A DNA stretch of 64,000 bases from positions 62,001 to 126,000 of the forward strand of contig CAWBKY010000009.1 of NCBI GenBank assembly GCA_963789555.1. The letters run 5' to 3'. Source of the stretch: JACXTP01 sp963789555. GTDB taxonomy: Archaea; Thermoplasmatota; Thermoplasmata; Methanomassiliicoccales; UBA472. The notes under the pieces were generated by a model that ran no database searches, was not told the DNA's origin, and worked only from the letters and a program-made list of their open reading frames with translations. How positions within the stretch are numbered: position 1 is the stretch's first letter; each line of letters starts with the position of its first letter. Below are positions 29,695 to 42,723 of the stretch, in pieces. The position numbers were made by a program, and so were the translations under genes.

Positions 29695-32600
29695 CTACTG
29701 CTTTTTCTCTCCATCATTTCGAACAACAGGCCTAGGACCACGGCTATGGCCAGAACACCGATGCCAAGGTACAGAAAGCGCGTTTGTCCCCCCATCGTTA
29801 TCAGAGTCGGAGCTCTGAGGGATGATGACCGCCGATTCGGTGGGGTCTCCTTCCTCTCCCGACCCTACGGAGGAGACCTTGTAACTGTACTCCTGACCGT
29901 TGTTCACGTTTTCGTCATTGTAGCTAGTGCCAGTGACGGTGGCTATGAGCTCCCACTGACCTTGCCCGCTCCTACGGTAAACGTTGTAACCGGTCACGGA
30001 CGACGCGTTCTCAGTTGGAGCCTGCCATGTCAGCGACACCGTTCCGTCCCCAGGGGTAGCGACCAATCCCGTGGGTGGACCGGGGATCATCTGGGACGGT
30101 CCCTCTGGCATCCCTAGGACCTCTGTGCTATTAGGGCTCCAACCCAAGGGAGCTCTGAGCTGCGACGGTGTACACATAGGTGACATCGTTGCTGAGGTCG
30201 GTGTCATTGTATGCCAGCTCCAGTCCGGACCAGACCTCCGTATCATCGCGGAACAGGTGGTAGATGATGTTACCCTCGCTGATGTAGCCTGGCATGGACC
30301 AGTTTAGCCTGACCCAACCGTCACCGGGAGCTGCGATGAGCTCCCGTGGGCGCGGAGGGGGGTCCTTGCAAAGCCACGGCCATTGCTTCCGAGAAGGCAC
30401 TTGTGCCAACTGAGTTATTGGCCGAGAGCACATAGAGATAGGTCTGACCATTGATCAAGCCGGAGATCGGCGAATGATAGGTCCTGGATCCATTAACTAC
30501 ACCTTCACCCCGTCCCGGAACAGATGATAGACCAGCAGTCCTGGGCCGGAATAGTTGACCGCGTTCCAGCTCAATTGGGCCTCCCCGTTTCCCCATAATA
30601 CCGGCAAGGCCCCAAGGCGCATCCGGGACACCGAACGACATGGCGGTGATCGCACTGCTGTTGGGGCCCCAACCTACGGCATTGAGGGCGGCAACAGTGT
30701 AGGTGTGAAGCACTCCCTTCTGCAAGTTGTCATCGACGAATCCGATCTCAGTCCCACTGTACACGACCGTACCGTCCCGGAACAGGTAGTAGGTCAGTGT
30801 ACCGTATCCAACCTGTTCGGGAGAGATCCAGGTTATTTCGACGAATCCGTTCCCTTCGGTCGCCACCAGCCCCCAGGGAGCAGGGGGGGTCACTATCCCA
30901 GGCGTGGCCTGCCACCGAGGTACAGTTCGGGCCCCCAACCTATGGAATTCTGTGCCGCAACCTTGTATGTGTAAGTGACATCATTAGTCCCATCGGAATC
31001 CGGGGAGTGGGCCAATGAGCTTCCGTTCCATATCAGGACGTCATTTCGGAACAGATGGTAGGTGATCGGACCTGGACCAACGTATGATGGTGCCTCCCAT
31101 GATAGCTCCACGACCCCATCCCCTGCTATTGCGATGAGGTCCGACTGGCGCGGATGGTTCGCTCGCTGGTGTGGTTGAGACCTCGATGGAATGGGCCCCC
31201 TCGCCCACTCCATTGACCGCGCTAACGGTATAGAAGTAGATTTGTCCGTTCGTGAGGCCGTTATCGGTATACGTGAGGACGACCCCCAGTTCGGTGAGTT
31301 CCGTCTCCGTTCCGCCTCTGTACCCCGGTAGATCGCATAACCTGTGATGTCCGATCCACCGTCGTCAGGGCTGGTCCAGACCAAGACCACCTGACCATCG
31401 CTTGGCGTTGCCGATGTGATGACAGGGTGCAGACGGAACGGTCCCTGGGGTGGCTGAAGACCTCGGCAGAGGCCGCTCCCTCGCCTCGGTCGTTCTGAGC
31501 CGTCACCTCATAATAATATTCCTGGCCATTGGTGAGCCCAACGTCATTGTAGAGCAATACGTTCCCAAGCTCTGCGATAAGACTTAGGTCCCCCGATGAT
31601 GTTCCTCGGTAAACATGGTAGCCAGTGATGTCATCGCCACCATCCTCGCTTGGTGCTGACCAGGTCAGGGAGACCTTCCCATCGTCAGCGACCGCCCCCA
31701 AACCCAATGGAGCGGAGGGGACGGTGGCCGGCGTGGCAGAGACCTCATTGGAATATGCGCTCTCACCGGCAGAATTCTTGGCTGTGACCTTGTAGAAATA
31801 TCTCTGTCCGTTGGTGAGACCTGAGTCAGTGTATGTCACGACATTCCCTAGGTCCAATAGCTTCGTTTCAGCTCCAGAGGTCGTCCCACGGTATAGGATG
31901 AAACCGGTTATCGACGCCCCTCCGTCGTTAGGACTTGTCCAGACCAATTCCACCTGCCCGTTCCCTGGAGTGGCGGAGATCATCGTCGGAGCGGAAGGGG
32001 TGGTCCTCGGAGCAGAGGATACCTCATCAGATGCTTGGCCATCGCCGATGACGTTGACCGCCTTAACGTAGTAATAATGTCTGCCCGTTGTTCAGACCGG
32101 TGTCCGTGAAGCTGAGGACGTTGCCCAAGGTGGTTCGCAAGCCTTCGGACCCGGAGGTCGTTCCGCGATAGACCTTGTATGCGGTCACGTCCTCACCCCC
32201 ATCGTCCATCGGAGCATCCCATGTGAGGGAGACCTGACCATTACCGGGTGTGGCCACCAAGTTCTGTGGGGAGGATGGAGCCGATATAGGTTTTATTGGA
32301 ATGCCTGTCACTTCGTTCGATGCTGTGCTGAGGCCCCTTACATTCTTCGCCTTTACCACGTAATAATAGGTCTGTCCGTTCAGAGCACTAGTATCGTTGT
32401 ATGCCAAGGTGTTCCCGATCTCCATTAGGAGGGTCTCTCCTCCGGAAGTGGATCCCCTCCAGACCTGGTAATTGGAAATGGCTGCCCCACCATTGTTCGA
32501 TGGAGCACCCCAGTCTAAGGCCACGAAGGCGTCACCAGATAGCACGTGAAGATTCTGTGGGGCGGTCGAAACGGTCGATGGTGTGGCATTCAATTCGTTG

Positions 32601-33985
32601 GACATCTCGCCGTCCCCAAGGGCGCTGACCGCCCTGACCTTGTAATAATAGATCTGACCATTTGTCAGGCCAGTATCGTTGAAGGTTAGTACGGTCCCAA
32701 GTGTTGTCAATATTGATTCATTACCAGATGTCGTGCCCCGGTATAGTTTATAACCGGTGACACTGGACCCCCCATTGTCGGTTGGCGTTGTCCACGAAAG
32801 GACGTTGTGTTGGTCACCTGAGGTCGCTGAAAGCAGTGTGGGCGCCAACGGGACGGAAGACTGCATCACATAGCAGAGATCGCTGGTCGTGCTGTTGTAA
32901 TAGCTGATGCAAATTTTACCATTTGACTTCAAATCTATAGAGCTGTATGTGCCGAGCGACCCATCACCAATGACGGTCAATACTGAAGACCAGTATGTTC
33001 CGGTCTTTTCGACCATCATTAAATCATTATTCAATATGTCGTAATAGGAGATGTATGGCTTGTTATTGAGATCGAGGGCTATGGAGGTGAACCACCCCAC
33101 CTGGCCATAGTCCGGATAATCGCGATCGAAATCGAAATCGTTAACGCCGTTCGCATTGGTGGCGTAGCTTAGTTTTTGACAGGAGTAACAGCAATAGCTT
33201 ATGTGGACCTTATCGTTGGAATCCATGACAAGGGAGGCATACCTACCCATGTCAGAGGTGGTCGCGTCGATCACATTCCAGTTCCAGGTCCCTCCGATGT
33301 TCGAGGTGTATTTCAGGTTCTTATATCCACCAGACCCTGATTCGTTGTAGTAGGCGATATGGACATAACTCGACGAATCGACCCCGATAGCTGAATACGA
33401 TCCCACATTCCCAGTGGAATCAACGGTGATGATAGCCCAGCTTCCTGCCATGTTGTTGGCATATTTCAGGTCCTTGTTCGTCAGATCATAGTAGCTGATG
33501 TGCACCTTGTCGTTATTGTCCACATCTATGGAAGTGTAGCTCCCGACATTGTCAGCACTGCTGTCCACGGTGGATATGGCCCAACCGCCCCCGGCATTTG
33601 TCGCATATTTCAGGTTAGCATTGGTGCTATCGAAGTAACTGATATGGACCTTGTCATTGGAATCGATTGCTAAAGAGGAGTACAGCCCCACCTCTCCGGC
33701 CTCATCCAGGGTCACGCTTGCCCAAGAGCCTCCGGAATTGGTCGCATATTTCAAGGCCGTGTTGGTCTGGTCGTAATAACTGATATGAGCCTTGTCCATG
33801 GAGTCCAATTCCATCGAAGAATACATGCCGACCAACCCTGTGGAATCAGGTGTTTCCACTATCCAACCAGGTGCTGGAGCTGCTTCGACGTTTTCCACTG
33901 AAATGATCAATGCCGCGGCCATCAATGTGGCGAGTGCCAACAGGCAAACTACAACTGTTTTGAGAATCGGGTCCTTCCGTGCCAT
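29695..33985 (-). CDS. Large secreted repeat/FN3 surface protein (many frameshifts)
   Basis: Signal peptide (KTVVVCLLALATLMAAALII) then about eight 45-50 residue repeats with the pattern VGSYxSIxxDSNDKVHISYY followed by LKYATNxGGSW, like a beta-propeller. Then about eleven fibronectin type III domains, for example ATPGNGQVSLTWDAPMDDGG and YKVYRGTTSGSEG. A last frame gives FLYLGIGVLAIAVVLGLLFE, a C-terminal membrane anchor. Total about 1430 residues. Frameshifts are needed near 32085, 31430, 31290, 31170, 30930, 30600, 30500, 30360, 30150 and 29800. The exact end is uncertain. Likely an adhesin or S-layer-associated protein; function unproven. Confidence 0.75.
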
Positions 33986-34147
33986 ACCGAATTCCTCCCC
34001 AGATGCAATAGTTTAAAATGGTATTTAATAGAACGGTGATTTCTCAATCCTGATAAAAATTCCATTTTCGGAATTCATAATTTTAAATAGCAATTATTGC
34101 CATCGGTGTTTAATCCCCATCTATCGATGGGAAGGGAGGAGTTACAA

Positions 34148-34606
34148 TTGACTAATGAACAACCCGTAAAACCAGCGCCGCAACCACCACAACAGATCAA
34201 GATAACACCTGAGATGTTGAACGCGAACAACTATCCCAAGGCCGCCCTGTTCCTGTCCGCCTTCGGTGGAATGTTGATGTTCTTCGAGGGATTAGCTGCG
34301 ATCTTCTTCAGGTCCCTCTATTTCGGAATCAATGAAGACCTTTGGGCCGGACTGTCCTGGGTTCTGATCGGTATCATCCTGCTGTTCATCGGTTCGATCA
34401 TAGCCGGTGGTGCCATGACCCTACTGTTGAAACCAGAGCTCCGAAAGACGGCTGGTGCCAGCATCATCATCTTCTCGATCGTGGGACTTCTGTTCGGTGG
34501 CGGATGGATCCTTGGGTCTGCATTAGGTATCATCGGTGGTCTGTTGGCCATCATTTGGAAGCCAAAACCGGACCAGAAGCAGCCTGCTGAGAAACCAGCG
34601 GCATAA
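34148..34606 (+). CDS. Small multi-helix membrane protein
   Basis: Starts LTNEQPVKPAPQPP from a TTG codon with GGAGG at the right spacing, a better choice than the upstream ATGs. A Pro/Gln-rich cytoplasmic leader, then four hydrophobic segments (AALFLSAFGGMLMFFEGLAA, LSWVLIGIILLFIGSIIAGG, ASIIIFSIVGLLFGGGWIL, then GIIGGLLAII) and a Lys/Pro tail. About 152 residues. It resembles DUF4064-type proteins of archaea and Firmicutes, but I cannot confirm it. Monocistronic, divergent from the FN3 gene. T-rich terminator-like stretches follow at 34609-34625 and 34668-34677. Confidence 0.75.
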   Translation: MTNEQPVKPAPQPPQQIKITPEMLNANNYPKAALFLSAFGGMLMFFEGLAAIFFRSLYFGINEDLWAGLSWVLIGIILLFIGSIIAGGAMTLLLKPELRKTAGASIIIFSIVGLLFGGGWILGSALGIIGGLLAIIWKPKPDQKQPAEKPAA

Positions 34607-34662
34607 AACCCCTTTTTCCTTTTTTATCCCTAATAGATCCTCATTGAGATCGGTAATGATCG

Positions 34663-34677
34663 ATGATTATTTTTTTA
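34663..34677 (+). terminator. T-rich terminator-like tract
   Basis: TGATTATTTTTTTAG follows the membrane-protein gene and lies just 3' of tRNA-Leu on the other strand. Archaeal transcription can end at such T tracts without a stem. An earlier run of CCTTTTTCCTTTTTTA (34610-34625) may act first. Confidence 0.4.
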
Positions 34678-34694
34678 GAATGGAAGTGAAATGG

Positions 34695-34779
34695 TGCGAA
34701 GGGCCGGATTTGAACCGGCGAACCTCTGCAGGAACAGATCTTGAGTCTGTCGCCTTTGACCTGGCTTGGCTACCCTCGC
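34695..34779 (-). tRNA. tRNA-Leu (anticodon CAA)
   Basis: Reading the minus strand, acceptor GCGAGGG pairs with CCTTCGC (one G-T), with discriminator A. D-arm AGCCAAGCCAGGTCAAAGGC with the G18-G19 type loop. Anticodon stem ACAGA/TCTGT encloses CTCAAGA, giving anticodon CAA, which reads TTG. A long variable arm (TCCTGCAGAGG region) marks class II Leu. T-arm CCGGTTCAAATCCGG is perfect. 85 bases, CCA not encoded. No intron seen. Confidence 0.95.
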
Positions 34780-34855
34780 AAAGTAAAACTTCGTAAAAGC
34801 GGATTCATTATAAATATTTGCGGTGAAGGGCCGGAATCACTGGACCGTCCATCGG

Positions 34856-35752
34856 TCACAGCTTCCTGGTGGTGATCTCGCACTTTCCGTTCCGCACCAG
34901 CAAGGTGTGCTCGGCCTGGCTGACCACCGCCCCGTTCCTCTCCTTCAATATCGGATAGGATGAAATCACCCCATGGCGGAGCAGTAGCTTCAGATTATGC
35001 GCGGCATCGTTCGAGAAGGCGTCGCACCACCTCTCGCAGAACGGTAAGGTTCCAAAGTACTGGCGGATGTCCTCCAGCATCTTCGCGGCCTTCTCGTCCT
35101 TTATCGGGCGGTCCCGGATCACCCTGTAGATGTTGCCGGGCTTCCCGTTGTTCACCACCCCGTTCCCGTTGGTGGCGAAAGGCTCCACCGCGATGACCAT
35201 GTCGTTCCTGATCCAGGCCAGAGTATCATCGTCGATGTTCGGGATGGAGAGCCCGGCATGCAGGTTGTATCGCTTCATCTCGTGACCGTGCAGGTTGCTG
35301 ACCGGCCGGTATCCAGATTCAAGTATGGACCGCTTCACGGTCCCTCCGATGGCCCTTACCGGGGTGCCGTCCCCGATCATCTCCACCGCCATCATGAGCG
35401 CTCGGTGTGAGGCCTCGATCAATCCCTGCCAGTTCCGACTCCCTACCTCCACCGTCGCCGCCGTGTCGCCAATATAGCCATCGACGTGCGCGCCCACGTC
35501 CACCTTGACCACATCACCTGGTTCGAAGACGGTCTTGTCGTCGTTGTTGGGCGAGAAATGGGCCGCTACCTCGTTGATGCTGATATTTACAGGGAAGGCG
35601 GGTTTGGCGCCCCTCTCCATGATGTACGCTTCCACCTCGTTCGCCAGAGAAGCTAACGTCCTTCCAGGGGCGACCAGGCTGACGCCAAGTTCCCTGGCCT
35701 CCCCGGCGATCGATCCAGCCTTTCGCACACAATCCAGGGCATGCTCATCCAT
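34856..35752 (-). CDS. map: Methionine aminopeptidase, type II
   Basis: Removes initiator Met from nascent proteins. The metal site residues are visible in order: INEVAAHFSP and VVKVDVGAHVDGYIGDTAAT (His and two Asp), NLHGHEMKRYNLHAG (His), VIAVEPFATNGNG (Glu), and QAEHTLLV at the end. 298 residues with the type II insertion, as in all archaea. Intact. Overlaps the 3' end of the upstream Sua5/YrdC gene by eight bases, so they are coupled. Close to tRNA-Leu, convergent-free. Confidence 0.95.
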   Translation of the reverse strand: MDEHALDCVRKAGSIAGEARELGVSLVAPGRTLASLANEVEAYIMERGAKPAFPVNISINEVAAHFSPNNDDKTVFEPGDVVKVDVGAHVDGYIGDTAATVEVGSRNWQGLIEASHRALMMAVEMIGDGTPVRAIGGTVKRSILESGYRPVSNLHGHEMKRYNLHAGLSIPNIDDDTLAWIRNDMVIAVEPFATNGNGVVNNGKPGNIYRVIRDRPIKDEKAAKMLEDIRQYFGTLPFCERWCDAFSNDAAHNLKLLLRHGVISSYPILKERNGAVVSQAEHTLLVRNGKCEITTRKL

Positions 35753-36386
35753 GCAGAACAGCCTCGACCTCGCTGATCGGGATGGCCCCTGGCCGGATCA
35801 CCTCCACCTCTCCCTCCATCAACTGGACGATGGTGGACGGTTTTCCATACTTGGTCGGCCCGCAGTCCACATAGATGCTGGCACTTTCCCCCAGGTCCTT
35901 GATGGCCAGCTGGACATCGTATGGGTTGGGATGGGAGTGCAGGTTGGCGCTCGTGGAAATGATCGGCCCGAACTCCTCGATGAGGCGAAGCGCGAAAGGA
36001 TGGTCGGGCATTCGGATGCCGACCTCGTTGGAAGCGGCGGTGACTATGTCCGGCACGAGCGCCTTCTTCTGGAGGAGCAGGGTCAATGGCCCAGGCAAGA
36101 ACTTATCGATCAGTTTTCGTGCCCGGTTGTCCAGCACTGCCAGCTCTTCCATCATGCGCACATTGCTGACCGCGATGCTCAAGGGCATGTCGAAAGGCCT
36201 CTTCTTGGCCATGAAAACATGTTTCACCGCGGCCTCATCGAAGGGGTCCGCTCCTAGACCGTAGAGCGTCTCGGTGGGATAGACCACCAACTTACCGGAG
36301 TTCAGCTCGGAGATGATGTGCTCCAAGGTCTCATCTGACATGTCGCATTTCTTGCAGTTGTTGTCCTTGCACTTGATGATCTCCAA
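35745..36386 (-). CDS. Threonylcarbamoyl-AMP synthase (Sua5/YrdC/TsaC)
   Basis: Makes threonylcarbamoyl-AMP for t6A at position 37 of ANN-decoding tRNAs. The YrdC fold shows LVVYPTETLYGLGADPF, VFMAKKRPFDMPLSIAVSN, LPGPLTLLLQ, GIRMPDHPFAL, PIISTSANLHSHP. 213 residues if it starts at the TTG adjoining the MBL stop; an internal ATG (36341) after the Cys-rich leader CKDNNCKKCDM is the alternative and gives the bare domain. It lacks the C-terminal Sua5 extension, so TsaC-like length. Between the MBL gene and map. Confidence 0.93.
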   Translation of the reverse strand: MEIIKCKDNNCKKCDMSDETLEHIISELNSGKLVVYPTETLYGLGADPFDEAAVKHVFMAKKRPFDMPLSIAVSNVRMMEELAVLDNRARKLIDKFLPGPLTLLLQKKALVPDIVTAASNEVGIRMPDHPFALRLIEEFGPIISTSANLHSHPNPYDVQLAIKDLGESASIYVDCGPTKYGKPSTIVQLMEGEVEVIRPGAIPISEVEAVLHG

Positions 36387-37061
36387 TTACAATTCCCCCG
36401 ATACGTTCGGCGATTTCGGTACTTCGGATAATATGTGGTAAGCATCTTGGATGGTCTCGGTGGCGTTCCCGATGGCGGTCGGTCCATGACCCGGATACAG
36501 GTCCTGCGGTTGCTGCATGAGCAGACTCCGGATCGAAGATATCAGTTCCCGACGGTTGCCGGTGGGAAGGTCCCAACGACCTACGCCCCCGACGAACACC
36601 GTGTCGCCTGCGATCATGAAGCGTTTGCGCCTTTCATATAGACAGATACTGCCCGTCGTATGCCCCGGCGTGTGCAGCACGGTCAGCTCATGCTCGCCCG
36701 TGCTGATGGTATCGTCCTCGGCTACCCTCGTCACCTTGATGGGTTTAAGTTTGGCACCGAAGGCGTTGGCGGCAGTGCTCTCGTTGTCGCCCTTCTCCAC
36801 GCTATCGGCATCGTCCTCATGGATGAGCACTTCGGCGTTGAACTTGGACGCGAGGTCCGCCGCTCCCCCAACATGGTCAAAATGGCGATGGGTGAGGACG
36901 ATCTTCTCGATCGGTCTCTCGAGATGGAGCTTCTCGATGCGGTCCAGCACCTTACGCATATGCATACCTGTCCCGGCATCGATTAGGACCGGATGTGGGC
37001 CAGTTACCACGTACAAATTGCAGTCATAGCCCGTGCCAGCAATGCTGAGGACCGACATCAA
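36387..37061 (-). CDS. MBL-fold metallohydrolase (glyoxalase II-like)
   Basis: 224 residues, intact. Zinc ligands: THRHFDHVGG (HxHxDH), TVLHTPGHTTGSICLY, FMIAGDTVFVGGVGRWDL (Asp bridge), and DLYPGHGPTAIG near the end. This matches hydroxyacylglutathione-hydrolase-like proteins of archaea. The natural substrate is unknown. The stop is directly followed by the next gene's start, so it heads a MBL-YrdC-map unit. A TATA (TTTAAATAAG on the minus strand near 37085) is about 25 bases upstream, so it is probably leaderless. Confidence 0.88.
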   Translation of the reverse strand: MMSVLSIAGTGYDCNLYVVTGPHPVLIDAGTGMHMRKVLDRIEKLHLERPIEKIVLTHRHFDHVGGAADLASKFNAEVLIHEDDADSVEKGDNESTAANAFGAKLKPIKVTRVAEDDTISTGEHELTVLHTPGHTTGSICLYERRKRFMIAGDTVFVGGVGRWDLPTGNRRELISSIRSLLMQQPQDLYPGHGPTAIGNATETIQDAYHILSEVPKSPNVSGEL

Positions 37062-37198
37062 CGATTCCGAAGATTGTCCACTTATTTAAACATTAATGTG
37101 AATACTTTTGCCTCCACCTAGAAGTAACTGGACAGACCGGTTGGATGGAATGACGGCAATCATAAATACAGACCTGCTGCCATTGGACCTTGGAGCAG

Positions 37199-38329
37199 AT
37201 GGACCTTTTAGAGAGCGAGGGGAAGGAAATCCTTCGGCAACGTGGCATCGATGTGCCCCGAGGCTTTGAATGCCTCAACCTAGAGCAGCTTAGTGAGTGC
37301 CTAGCTCACGTGGATTTCCCGGTGATGATCAAAGCCCAGGTCCTGGCCGGGGGTCGGGGAAAGGCTGGTGGGATCGTCAAAGTTTACGACCCCGATTCCG
37401 GGCTAATGAGAGGGTCAAAGGATATTGGGGCTGAAGATAAATGGAAAACCGGTGAGGTCTTTGCTGGTCGAGCAGGTGATCCAAGCAGAAAGGGAGCTCT
37501 ACCTCAGCCTCTCCTATGACCCATTGTCAGGTATGCCGTTGTTAATGGTCGGTTCAGGGGGCGGCATCGATGTGGAGGATGCGGAGACCGATAGTTTCCT
37601 GAGCCAGAAGGTCGACCCATGCCATGGGCTGGCCGAGCATCAGAAGGGGGTTGCGTTCAAATTCCTCGGATTGCAGGCGGATATTGACGAGGTCTAAAGA
37701 GTTGCTTGGCCCCCTCTGGGATACATTCTGGGACCTGGACCTCGAGCTTTTAGAGATCAACCCTTTGATGTTGAAGCCCTCAGGCGAACTGGCCGTGGCC
37801 GATGTGAAGATGCGCTTCAATGATGATTCGGTCTTCAGACATCCCGATCTCGGCCTGGACCTGGACAGGGAGCGGTCTCCCTTCGAAAGGGAGGCGAGGA
37901 GACTGGGTTTGACCGGGGTGGAGATGACCGGTCCGGTGGCCGTTTTGGCCAATGGGGCCGGGCTGTCCATGTCAGTGATGGATTCGCTTACCGAGTATGG
38001 GTTGAGGGCGGGAGCCTTCCTCGACCTCAGCGGCACGGATGACCCGTCTCGTGTCGCCGAGGCGGTCAAATTGCTGCTGGACCATCAACTGCTGCCCCAT
38101 ATACGAGGGGTGCTGATATGCGTATTCGGGGGAATAACCCGCTGCGACACCGTGGCCAAGGGGGTGCTCATGGGCATATCCGAACAGCCAGATTTCCCGG
38201 TCATTGTCCGCTTCAGGGGGATGATGGAGAGCGGAGGGCATCGATCTGCTCAGGCGCGAGGGGATGCTCGCATGGCGTGACATCGATGAGGCCTGTCGGT
38301 CCCTGGCACAAAGGCTGGTGGGACAATGA
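37199..38329 (+). CDS. sucC: Succinyl-CoA synthetase beta subunit (frameshifted)
   Basis: ATP-grasp subunit of succinate-CoA ligase. It starts MDLLESEGKEILRQRGIDVP, then FPVMIKAQVLAGGRGKAGGI, then in another frame LKINGKPVRSLLVEQVIQAE, then DLDLELLEINPLMLKPSGE with the metal Glu/Asn pair, and LVICVFGGITRCDTVAKG-like ICVFGGITRCDTVAKGVL. Shifts near 37415, 37690 and 38235. The true end reads LRREGMLAWRDIDEACRSL with TGA overlapping the sucD start. About 375 residues. Promoter TATA near 37162-37169 (CATAAATA). Confidence 0.93.
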
Positions 38330-39195
38330 TCTGGGGGTTGGAACGAAACGCTCGGGTCGTGGTGCAAGGCATCACGGGACACCAAGGACGTTTCCATGCA
38401 CAGCAAATGCTGGAGTTCGGGACCAATGTGGTGGCCGGTGTGTCACCAGGGAAGGGGGGTTCCGAGGTCTCAGGAGTTCCAGTGTACGATTCGATGGCTG
38501 AGGCATCAGGATCGCAGCGACCTTCCACATCGGTGTTGTTCGTCCCCGCCCCTCACTGTCTGGATGCAGTGGTGGAGGCCGTCGACTCCGGCATAACGAA
38601 CTTGGTGGTGATCACCGAACACGTTCCGATCAGGGATGCCTCGTACATGAAGAGATATGCCGCCCTGAGGGGGGCACGGCTATTGGGGCCCAACTGCCCA
38701 GGGATATGCATCCCAGGATCAATCAAGCTGGGGATCATGCCGAACCCGATATTCGCCGTCGGAGAGGTGGCGGTGGTGTCCCGATCCGGCACTTTGACCT
38801 ATGAGGTGGTCCAGCGTTTGACTGAGGTAGGAGTGGGCCAGTCCGTCTGTATCGGTGTTGGTGGTGACCCTGTGAATGGCACGTCGTTGAAGGATGTGCT
38901 CCTTGAACTGAAGAATGATGGGGTCACCAGATCGGTGGTGTTGATCGGCGAGATCGGAGGGACGGCCGAACAGGAGGCGGCAATGGTGTTGCAAGACCTG
39001 GCCATGCCCGTGGTCGCCTATCTGGCTGGTCGAACCGCCCCTATTGGGAAGCGAATGGGCCATGCCGGTGCCATCATTTCGAAACGGTCGGGGACATACG
39101 ATGAGAAGCGGCAGATCCTCAGCGAAAAGGGGGCCGTCGTTTGCGACCGTTTGGGTGATGTGGCGGCTACGGTCCAAAAATCTCTGTCCAGATGA
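38326..39195 (+). CDS. sucD: Succinyl-CoA synthetase alpha subunit
   Basis: CoA-binding and phosphohistidine subunit. Motifs VVVQGITGHQGRFHAQQMLE (CoA site), NCPGICIPGSIKLGIMPN, GEVAVVSRSGTLTYEV, GEIGGTAEQEAAMVLQ, and active-site His in KRMGHAGAIISK. 289 residues, intact. ATGA overlap with sucC. In a methanogen the complex can serve the partial TCA cycle. It ends at 39195, and 23S rRNA begins about 420 bases later. Confidence 0.96.
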   Translation: MIWGLERNARVVVQGITGHQGRFHAQQMLEFGTNVVAGVSPGKGGSEVSGVPVYDSMAEASGSQRPSTSVLFVPAPHCLDAVVEAVDSGITNLVVITEHVPIRDASYMKRYAALRGARLLGPNCPGICIPGSIKLGIMPNPIFAVGEVAVVSRSGTLTYEVVQRLTEVGVGQSVCIGVGGDPVNGTSLKDVLLELKNDGVTRSVVLIGEIGGTAEQEAAMVLQDLAMPVVAYLAGRTAPIGKRMGHAGAIISKRSGTYDEKRQILSEKGAVVCDRLGDVAATVQKSLSR

Positions 39196-39594
39196 TGCTG
39201 GCATACCTCTAGGTCCTTTATGAATAATATATGGTAGGTGGGTGTTTCCATTGTATTAGCATAAGTTATTAATGATGGGAGCTAGTAGTATTAATCAGCC
39301 TATTGGGGGCCTATTGCCACCAGTTAGCATGGAAAAATCTTAAATAACGGGTCTGTAGTGTCCCGATTCGCTCGCCCAAACAGGCGAGTGTATGGTGCGT
39401 TGTCTATGGCGCGAAAAGCGTCTTGACAATGTATAAATACACCCTCAAATATTGGGGGACTTACCGCGGCCAAACGATATGTATGGCTGTGATGGTTGTA
39501 TGCTAAATGCACCCGGGAATTTCGGTTCACCGGGGAAGTGGTATAGGACGTCGGGAAGAATATAGAGGAAGAGCCCTCGGCGTCCGGTGATTAC
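39196..39594 (+). promoter_or_regulatory. 23S rRNA promoter and leader region
   Basis: No gene is seen for 400 bases. Two TATA-like boxes in tandem: TCTTAAATA (39339-39347) and GTATAAATAC (39431-39440). Between them CTCGCC (39371-39376) pairs with GGCGAG (39383-39388), extended by a wobble and a C-G pair to eight base pairs. After the second box comes a hairpin-rich transcript leader, including CCCGG/CCGGG near 39514-39537 and GGACG/CGTCC near 39547-39583. The second TATA is the better rRNA promoter. Confidence 0.55.
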
Positions 39595-39618
39595 CGATCA
39601 TACGCAAACCTGGACGTG

Positions 39619-39627
<9 letters not shown>
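39595..39627 (+). repeat. 5' arm of 23S processing stem with bulge-helix-bulge
   Basis: CGATCATACGCAAACCTG (39595-39612) is the exact inverse of the 3' arm at 42612-42629. Next, GACG (39613-39616) pairs with CGTT (42605-42608); then the TGT bulge (39617-39619); then GTTAAGCC (39620-39627), pairing with GGCTTAAC (42597-42604). This is the canonical four-base helix between two three-base bulges, the target of the archaeal splicing endonuclease. Confidence 0.85.
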
Positions 39628-42596
<2,969 letters not shown>

Positions 42597-42610
<14 letters not shown>

Positions 42611-42629
42611 ACAGGTTTGCGTATGATCG
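42597..42629 (+). repeat. 3' arm of 23S processing stem with bulge-helix-bulge
   Basis: GGCTTAAC, CGTT, the AAA bulge (42609-42611), then CAGGTTTGCGTATGATCG, which is the perfect inverse of 39595-39612. Together with the 5' arm this closes the 23S transcript. No 5S rRNA follows; the next 95 bases up to the convergent DUF61 gene hold only a TTTTTCATTTTT tract that may end transcription. Confidence 0.85.
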
Positions 42630-42723
42630 CGCTCTTCCAAAGTTTTTCATTTTTCAATGATCAGCAGAAATGCTGCCAGATAAGTTCACAATCCAGGAAC
42701 TGCCATTTGATCGATTTTGTTCT

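Noticed and set aside
29695..33985. Repetitive-looking DNA suggesting a CRISPR or tandem repeat array.
   Set aside because: The repeats are diverged protein domains (FN3, propeller-like), with no constant direct repeat and spacer pattern.
42630..42723. 5S rRNA after the 23S gene.
   Set aside because: No 5S-like sequence or fold in the 95 bases, and no 16S upstream.
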